A stretch of 64,000 bases of DNA from Actinomortierella ambigua (lineage: Eukaryota; Mortierellomycota; Mortierellomycetes; Mortierellales; Mortierellaceae). Shown here one piece after another: positions 58,401-64,000 of this stretch (position 1 is the stretch's first letter; each line of letters begins with the position of its first letter). The notes under the pieces are model-generated. The model did not search any database, was not told where the DNA came from, and was given only the letters and a program-made list of their open reading frames with translations. The translations under genes were made by a program, and so were the position numbers. The stretch spans positions 97,356 through 161,355 of the forward strand of contig JAAAJB010000005.1 in the NCBI GenBank assembly GCA_016098155.1, read 5' to 3'.

Positions 58401-61400
58401 ACCGTCGGCATCATCATTCCTCCATGTCGCTGTGATTGCAACAACGATGACGACGAGGATGATGATGCGAGCAATGCCGGTGCTGGAGGGAACGGAGGAA
58501 GAGAAGGAGGCGGATGTACCACAGAGGGTGGTGGGAGCGGTGGTAGATGCGCCGTAGTCGTCGAGGCAGCAACAGCTCCTCCGTCCTCGCCCGATCCCGA
58601 TGGGAGGAACGACGACAACGATGACGATGACGCCGACGACGACAACAGCGACGTCCGGATCTCGGGCCCCATGGCCGGTTGGATATGCACGCCAACAGCC
58701 CTTGCTGCCACATCAGGCGTTGGTAGAGCCGTCGTCCGCGCTGAGGTAGATCCACCTGGTACCACTGCCATTGTTGTCGCTGTTTCTGCTGCTCCCGCCG
58801 TCGTCGTCGCCGCCGCCGCCGCCGCAGCCGCCGCCGCTGTAGCAGCAGCAGCAGCAGCAGCAGCCATCGACTCTTCTTGCAAGCGCAGAAAAGCCGGCAG
58901 GATCACAGACTCGAGCTCGTCCGTCGAATGCATAAACAGCTCATTCTCGACCTTGACCAAAAACGACACGGTCCCTGACGCGCGGCGCACCGTGATCTCG
59001 GCCCACCCAAGGTTCTGGCTCGTCGTCACCGAAATAAACGCATTGCCCTGGATCCACGTCTTGGTGTGCACGCGACCCACCATCGCCACGTTACCACAAT
59101 GGCTGCTGCTACTGCCTCCTGCTGCTCCTGCTCCTGTTCCTCCTCTTGCCTTCCGCATTAGCAATTTCTGTGTCAGCGAGGGCCGTGGCTTGGGCTCGCA
59201 ATTGGCATACGAGTACCGCGCCAACATGTCCAGACAGACCTCCGATTGCTCGTCCAGCTTCTTGCTGTTCTCGTTGGCCTTGAGCAGGTTCCGCACCACA
59301 TACGGCACATACTTGCGCCGCTCTTGCAGCCGCTGCAGCATGAACCATATGTCAATCACTTGGTACGCCATGATCAGCACGTATTGTGGAAGGGCACGTG
59401 CGCCGGCTGAACTCTGGTGAAGACCATGGGTATGATGATGATGATGATGGCCGCCGTGGTGGTGGTGTTGGTTTCCGCCCTGTTGCTGTTGCTGCTGAGA
59501 TGCAACGTTGCCACTGCCACTACTACCACCGACTGAACCTGTCGCTGATGAACCTGCTGTGGTCTGTTGCTGTTGCTGCTGCTGCTGTTGGGCAACACTA
59601 TGGGTATACTGGATATACTTGAGAGCAATACCAAAGACACGCTTATAGTCGCTCTCAACAAAGTTGGCATACAAGGCCGGCAACCGCGCAACGGTGGACA
59701 GGAACTCGAGGATATGGACGCTGATGGTGGCCGTCGACATGATCTGGGACAGGCGCAACAACGTCGCCGACAAATGCTTGGTCATCGACTGTGGCAGCTC
59801 AAAACAACACAACACCAACGCATGGATACAAATCTTGGCACACGTTGCCTGGCGTTGCAACCCAACCACAAACGCATGCACGAGATCATGCTGGTCCTGC
59901 ATCGTCAGCTTGCTATGGTAGCACAACAGAATCACCAACACGCGATACGCCAGAATATGGAGCGTGTTCCGTCGCACGCTGACCGGCACCATGTTCCGAA
60001 GCCCCTCTGGAACCCGGTCCTTGCTCGTCATCGACACCAGGGCTTGATCCAGCTGCTTGATCTGGTCACCACTGTTGCAAAACAGATGCTTGTTGAACAG
60101 CTGGATCCCCAACCGCTGCATCAGAAACGTGTACACCTCCCAGTCCCGCTCCTGCTGCAACAGACTCAACACCCCGCTCACGTACAGCGGAACGTTGAGG
60201 ATCATCTTGGCACACCGGACCAACGGCACTGGCAGATTCTCGCTCTCTCGCTGGTCGCCATGGTCGTTGGTTGTTTTGTTGTTATTGTTGTTGTTGTTGT
60301 AGTCGTCGTCGTCATCCGCTCTCGTCGATGCAATTTCGAGATATGAGATCACATAGGGGCTCGCATGCACCGTCCGTCCGTGTTTAAGCAACTTCCAGCT
60401 GGTCGATGGGTCGAATGTCGTCGTCGTCGTCACTGTGGCTGTGGCTGACGTGGCAGAGGCCGATGGAGCCGGTTCGCCTGCAAGATTTGTCTGCTGCCTC
60501 AATCCGCTAGGTCCATGTCGCGAGACGCCTGTGCGCGCCAATCCAGACCCACTGCTACCACCGCCACCAACACCACCACTACTACCGCCAACAACACCAC
60601 TACTAGCAGCTTGTCTCATCTCATCGACACCCGGTAGAGAATCACCAACAGCGACCATCTCCTCGACGACCCGTGGGTCCTCGCAGTAGATGCGGTGATC
60701 GAGGTCGACGCGAAGGCAAAGCAAAAAGTCGAGCATGACCAGCCGAGACCGTTGGTGGACCTCCTGGTTGATGGATAGGCTGACCAGCAGGCGGAACAAG
60801 TCATCTACCTTGGACGCGCCGTCGGGATCATACAGCGCCAGTTGGAACAGGTCAATGAGCCCCACAGCGGCTCGAAGAGACTGGCAGGCTGCATGCGGTA
60901 GTGCCGACGATTGTTGTTGTTGTTGTGATGATGAATGTAGGGATCGATTCCTATTGGGGAGACGAGTGCCGGCACCCCCACTGCTTCCACTACCTCCACT
61001 ACTTGTTCCTCCTCCTCCTGTACCAGCAACATTCATCATGTTGGAGCTGCCTTGACTACCGCCACCACCGCCACCACTGCTGGTACTACTACTTCCGCTA
61101 CCACTGGAAGTCATTCCGAGCCTTGAAGCGAGAAAGGAATGTGGAGAGCTGGCAGTTCCCTGTTGCTGGTGGTGGTGCTGTTGTTCCTGCTGCTGCTGTT
61201 GCTGCTGTTGCTCCTGTTGTTGCTGTTGCGACTGCTGCGAGTGAGGCTGAGACTGCTGTGGCTGAGGCTTGGTGACACATTGACACCGAACAATCTGTAC
61301 AATGCGATCCAACAGGACACTAAACAGGTCGTCCGAGGCATACTTGATGCTATCGACGAGCAACGTCGCCAACGCGGCCGCCATCTCGCCATTGGTCTCC

Positions 61401-63205
61401 TGCGGCAGGGTATCAAAGATGTCGAGAAAGATGGTCCGCACAATTTCCTCGTGGAAAAACTCGATCGAGGCCTGATAGACATCGATCGCCGTCGCTAGCG
61501 CCTTGAGCCGCACACTCGACCGCGTCTCCTGAATGATCGACCGCCGTACCATCTCCTGTAGCCGCTCCAGCCAGTGCGGCGTGTATGGGTAAAAGGCGTG
61601 GTCTGTGTGATAGTACGCCAACAAGAGAATCAGTGTTTGCTCTGGAAGGTGCCGCTGACACTGCGAGAGGAGTTGCATCAGTCGCTTGGTCACCGATGGG
61701 ATCGCGTTAGCCTTGTAGAGGTCGACGAGGAGGAAGAGTAGTTGGCCAAAGTTGTCAATGAGCTGTTGAAATGGCGAAACGTTTTCCCCATGTTCGAGCT
61801 TGGTCCCAAAGATGAAGAATGGAGGTTGTTGCTTTTGGGTTGTTGCTGTTGTTGTTGTAGTGCTGGTGGTGGTCATGGGGGCTGAAAAGAGGCCGATGCT
61901 GGTCGTCGTTGTGGACGCAATGGTTGCTTGGTCGCTGGTCTCGGGCTCCAGCCATTGAAGCATCTTCTCCATGATTTCCATGACAATCTCAAACTCCAAG
62001 TCGCCGAGGGTTTCCAGTCGTGACCTCAACAGCCGGGTGATGCTGGCCAGGATGTCGCAGTTGATGGGAAAGGCCTGGAAGGAGAGACAGCTCTTCATGG
62101 ACCAGAGTACGGTCGTGTACGGGAAGGAGAGGCCCTCGATCTGCATGGGCCCCCATACGGATCTTTCCAACAATCGGATGCTTCCCTGGATGGTGCGCGT
62201 GTGTGCCGGGGTCGGTGGTTGAGACGAAGAGTCTTGAGGGCGAAGGTTCTGACAGAGGATGCGTAGGGCACCGTGGGCGCTGTGACTCTTGAGAAGGTTG
62301 AGGGTGATGGTCCAAGCCTTGTCGCTGTAGGCGTCGATCATGGTGATGTGACAGAGGATCCGGAGAAAGGTGGGCAGTCCGACGACAGGCACGAATCCGT
62401 AGCGGACAATGACATCCAAGAAGCCAATGGTGTGGGGGATGTCCTCGGGAGCGTTGATGCAGATGGTGTAGAGGAGTTGAAGGAGGCCGGCAATCTCATC
62501 CTCCTCAAAGAAGACAAAGTTGAAGCGGACGACGTTGATGAGCAGGGCCATGATGGCCTCGAGGTGGGGGATGGGTTTGGTGAGGAGGATGAGGTGCGGG
62601 GTGCTGCTGGAGGCAGGGAGGGAGGTGGTGGACTTTTGCATGCCGATACGTTGTTGTTTGATGTGCTGCGCTACCTTGGCCTGTTCAAAGCTGGAGTGGA
62701 CCCAATGCGAGAGGAGGCGAACGATATTCTTTTCGAATCCGTAGACATCGCGGCCGTCGTTGGTGAGCTCCTTGAGCGCCTGGAGTTTGTCGTCAAAGTC
62801 GTCCCAAATGTCGTGTTTGTTGATGGCCTGGTAAAAGACGGCGCGCAACATCCCGAGGTCCTCAAACTGTCCATGGATGCAGGCAATCATGAAGGACCAG
62901 ACAGTTTTGCGGGCGCGATGGGGGACGCCAGCCTCGAGCAGGTCCTCGACGGCGACCCATAGTTCGCTCGTGTGTTGAAACGGGTATATGGTGATGATGC
63001 CGTTGAGCTCCTCGAGCGTGCGAAGGCGAGACTGGAGGGTGTTTGTGCCAGGGATGAGCTGGTGAACAATCTCGTGGGCGTCAATGGGGTCCGTTGGGCG
63101 CGCCGAGTCGAGTCTGAGGGTCTCATGGAGCGACGTTTCCTTGGATCTGGATGAAAACTTGAAGAAGCTGTTGATCTTTGAGGTGGACCCCGACTTTTTG
63201 GACAT
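55469..63205 (-). CDS. tsc2: Tuberin (TSC2), Rheb GTPase-activating protein
   Basis: With TSC1, tuberin switches off the GTPase Rheb and so TORC1. One 7737-base coding exon from ATG 63205 (MSKKSGSTSKINSFFKF) gives 2578 aa against about 1800 in human. The N-terminal alpha-helical repeat domain runs from about residue 30 (LRTLEELNGIITIYPFQHTS, WDDFDDKLQALKELT). The Rap/Ran-GAP domain is near residues 2080-2260 (TPVVDFHKVGVIYVGRGQ, YEYTRFLTGLGSLVRLKD, GKKRHIGNDWVTVVYNDS). The Asn of HIGND, about residue 2191, is the catalytic asparagine thumb and is intact. Between and after these are long Gly, Ser and Gln tracts, with poly-Gln and poly-Gly in the last 220 residues. The frame stays open to 63373, but an AG acceptor at 63279-63280 points to a spliced 5' leader. 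Convergent with the Gln-rich gene. Confidence 0.92.
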   Translation of the reverse strand: MSKKSGSTSKINSFFKFSSRSKETSLHETLRLDSARPTDPIDAHEIVHQLIPGTNTLQSRLRTLEELNGIITIYPFQHTSELWVAVEDLLEAGVPHRARKTVWSFMIACIHGQFEDLGMLRAVFYQAINKHDIWDDFDDKLQALKELTNDGRDVYGFEKNIVRLLSHWVHSSFEQAKVAQHIKQQRIGMQKSTTSLPASSSTPHLILLTKPIPHLEAIMALLINVVRFNFVFFEEDEIAGLLQLLYTICINAPEDIPHTIGFLDVIVRYGFVPVVGLPTFLRILCHITMIDAYSDKAWTITLNLLKSHSAHGALRILCQNLRPQDSSSQPPTPAHTRTIQGSIRLLERSVWGPMQIEGLSFPYTTVLWSMKSCLSFQAFPINCDILASITRLLRSRLETLGDLEFEIVMEIMEKMLQWLEPETSDQATIASTTTTSIGLFSAPMTTTSTTTTTATTQKQQPPFFIFGTKLEHGENVSPFQQLIDNFGQLLFLLVDLYKANAIPSVTKRLMQLLSQCQRHLPEQTLILLLAYYHTDHAFYPYTPHWLERLQEMVRRSIIQETRSSVRLKALATAIDVYQASIEFFHEEIVRTIFLDIFDTLPQETNGEMAAALATLLVDSIKYASDDLFSVLLDRIVQIVRCQCVTKPQPQQSQPHSQQSQQQQQEQQQQQQQQEQQHHHQQQGTASSPHSFLASRLGMTSSGSGSSSTSSGGGGGGSQGSSNMMNVAGTGGGGTSSGGSGSSGGAGTRLPNRNRSLHSSSQQQQQSSALPHAACQSLRAAVGLIDLFQLALYDPDGASKVDDLFRLLVSLSINQEVHQRSRLVMLDFLLCLRVDLDHRIYCEDPRVVEEMVAVGDSLPGVDEMRQAASSGVVGGSSGGVGGGGSSGSGLARTGVSRHGPSGLRQQTNLAGEPAPSASATSATATVTTTTTFDPSTSWKLLKHGRTVHASPYVISYLEIASTRADDDDDYNNNNNNNKTTNDHGDQRESENLPVPLVRCAKMILNVPLYVSGVLSLLQQERDWEVYTFLMQRLGIQLFNKHLFCNSGDQIKQLDQALVSMTSKDRVPEGLRNMVPVSVRRNTLHILAYRVLVILLCYHSKLTMQDQHDLVHAFVVGLQRQATCAKICIHALVLCCFELPQSMTKHLSATLLRLSQIMSTATISVHILEFLSTVARLPALYANFVESDYKRVFGIALKYIQYTHSVAQQQQQQQQQTTAGSSATGSVGGSSGSGNVASQQQQQQGGNQHHHHGGHHHHHHTHGLHQSSAGARALPQYVLIMAYQVIDIWFMLQRLQERRKYVPYVVRNLLKANENSKKLDEQSEVCLDMLARYSYANCEPKPRPSLTQKLLMRKARGGTGAGAAGGSSSSHCGNVAMVGRVHTKTWIQGNAFISVTTSQNLGWAEITVRRASGTVSFLVKVENELFMHSTDELESVILPAFLRLQEESMAAAAAAAATAAAAAAAAAATTTAGAAETATTMAVVPGGSTSARTTALPTPDVAARAVGVHIQPAMGPEIRTSLLSSSASSSSLSSFLPSGSGEDGGAVAASTTTAHLPPLPPPSVVHPPPSLPPFPPAPALLASSSSSSSLLQSQRHGGMMMPTVLPPSGPPGFESTNSLQSNSSGSGGGGLLQHRLGDLQQQQQQQPPYTSWLSPRTTPQVTPQVTPLQTPAQTPRHTPRASPLPSGENTPSSSPPTRSWMPATREAIAQTTLPGGGLGGLGSLGGGGHHRVHTAPTDHVSSFHPSGDSAETLANTAASTTTTTATATTQFEPRSPTPVDPTVTNVTAAAAMGTSSSSSSSLAMDTHPHQHHGGSGQGGSSSSQSHQMGISAGNALSGSLGRSKSAGDQASSAHRLGGSNSSSGGGGGGVGGSVVKHAELSRGPLGSALEQTKSLLSQTMMGSSTGGGGGGGGGGFGGSTIQRSSSSGSGSGGGGTAGPGHSSGGVGSRKGSASGSGSVSATTSRHNSITGAIGKLYRPAFSTDDHRPPLLTAIGGGSSGGVTPGGGGGSGGTTPYDGPTTTTAATTATMMTSSSGNVMRPYRAMEAMVDPSFLFMQLTSFPDAMARETPILLSDDDATVRALGVLDRTPVVDFHKVGVIYVGRGQRTETEILRNNHGSYEYTRFLTGLGSLVRLKDSTLYTGGLDTSMDLDGEYAYSHQDEITQMVFHVATMMPTNVDHDPQCHGKKRHIGNDWVTVVYNDSEAEYDFGTISGQFNFITLVITPVSMASITFVEAASKLLQWHHHQQQLKEEEEKKEEEEERQRREQQASVETTGAKQSSSSEQLQPGGTSNNNIQASPAFLSGHAGLVGSGLTGIQPLKNVWFRVVMLRRADMPEIGPLATPKIISASELPKFVRQMALHANLYAQVYYQHLQGSVEYVSNWQERLRQIKRIKERLTQQQQQQQQQQQQQQQQQQQQAQLQQQQQQQQQQQQDFDDDFDFETGLLGGGGSQQQQPLQSSGLLGLGLSSLASNVVGSTLSSSMASSSLGASMASSVGEGSGGRFLGGGGGGGGGGGGGGAGSALTGGLGGGGGSSANGGAGAGAHSGSAGGGGGGSGGGGGGAGGILGLESVVDFTRYS

Positions 63206-63947
63206 GACTGGTGATGATGATGACGATGCTGCTGCTGCTGTTGCTGATGATGATGATAGTACGGTGGGAGACACGGGCCTACAACAAACAGTGTGAATGG
63301 TCCAGTGGTGAGCACCTTTGCAAACAAAAAAAAAAGTCGTGAGGAAGAGAGAGAGAGAGACAACACCGCCCATCAAACAAAAGAAAACACCAGCAGATTG
63401 TTAGTCAGACTGACTGATTGATACTCGACGCGTACAGAGCACACAACAGCATCGCCAACACACGGGGACACACCTCAGCAGGGAGCTTGTAACTGTCGCG
63501 AAGAGGGGAAGGAGCGGCTAGGAGGTGCGAAGGGCAGCCACTAGAAAGAGGAATAAGAAAACCACGTAGGTTAAGGTATGCTTTTTTTTTTTGTTTTCTG
63601 TGTATTTATTATAGAGTCATTGGGGCAAGGAGATTACCTCTCAGAATGTAATGGATGGTTTGAAGGCAATGCAGTGCAGAGCAGAGCAGAGCAATGCAAA
63701 GCGATGGAATGCAATGGTGGGGTGAGTGTGGTCAACAGATGCAAAGTGAAGACGAGCGTGCGACTATAAAAAAACACAACTCTGTGGGAAGAAGGGGAGG
63801 ACAGAGGGAACGAAGAACGAGTCACAATATCTTCACGGGAAGGATGAACGTAGTCTTTATTTGTATCTGTCTATCTGTCTAACAGTTTTCTGTGCACTGG
63901 GCACACGAGCAAGCAGGCGTGCAAGGTACTCTCTCTGTCTGTCTGTC

Positions 63948-64000
<53 letters not shown>
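63206..64000. other. TSC2 upstream region to the window edge
   Basis: No gene seen. On the minus strand it carries the TSC2 leader with a good 3' splice site (TTTGTTGTAG, ending at 63279), a C/T-rich tract, an ACGCGT at 63428-63433 and, at the far end, a (CTGT)n microsatellite. Confidence 0.5.
63935..64000. repeat. (CTGT)n microsatellite, cut by the window edge
   Basis: At least 15 nearly perfect CTGT copies run to the last base of the window, so the full length is unknown. Confidence 0.95.

Overview
The window is a fungal nuclear contig: spliced protein genes with short introns (GT-AG, often GTATGT or GTAAGT at the 5' end and CTAAC-like branch sites), C/T-rich leaders and many microsatellites. 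The gene set fits an early-diverging fungus of the Mucoromycota, most likely Mortierellomycotina. It has a CotH-family secreted protein, an ER HSP90 with an HDEL tail, tuberin (TSC2), an Mms22/Mus7 repair protein and very long Gln/Ser/Gly-rich tracts. The placement is inference; no rRNA or mitochondrial marker is present. Two runs of 10 Ns (18198-18207 and 48105-48114) show it is a scaffold.

Layout, left to right: the 3' part of a two-finger GATA factor (+, cut by the left edge); cytosolic-type alanyl-tRNA synthetase (+, 3 exons); ER HSP90/GRP94 (+, 3 exons); eIF3m (-, 5 exons); an unresolved coding-like patch at 11.4-12.2 kb; a B-type cyclin (+, 2 exons); about 4.4 kb with no supported gene; a CPA2/Kha1-type cation/proton antiporter (+, 4 exons, one GC-AG intron); a CotH-family secreted protein (-, 2 exons); a giant Mms22/Mus7-family gene (-, 8 exons, about 3311 aa); two tandem, previously hidden small secreted cysteine-rich genes (+, 2 exons each) at 41.3-42.6 kb; about 5.6 kb of repeat-rich intergenic DNA; a 2090-aa Gln-rich protein of unknown function (+, 2 exons); and tuberin/TSC2 (-, one 7.7-kb coding exon).

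The genes are unlinked in function, as is usual for a fungal chromosome: translation (AlaRS, eIF3m), ER folding (GRP94), cell cycle (cyclin B), ion homeostasis (antiporter), replication-linked repair (Mms22) and TORC1 control (TSC2). The most novel signal is the pair of short genes at 41275-41651 and 42190-42573. Each has a hydrophobic leader exon joined by a phase-1 intron to an exon with six cysteines in the same spacing, C-x3-C-x6-C-x6-C-x6-C-x3-C. Neither forms a single ORF, so an ORF scan misses them.

Exon joins were made by eye from splice signals, reading phase and family resemblance. No database or expression evidence was available.
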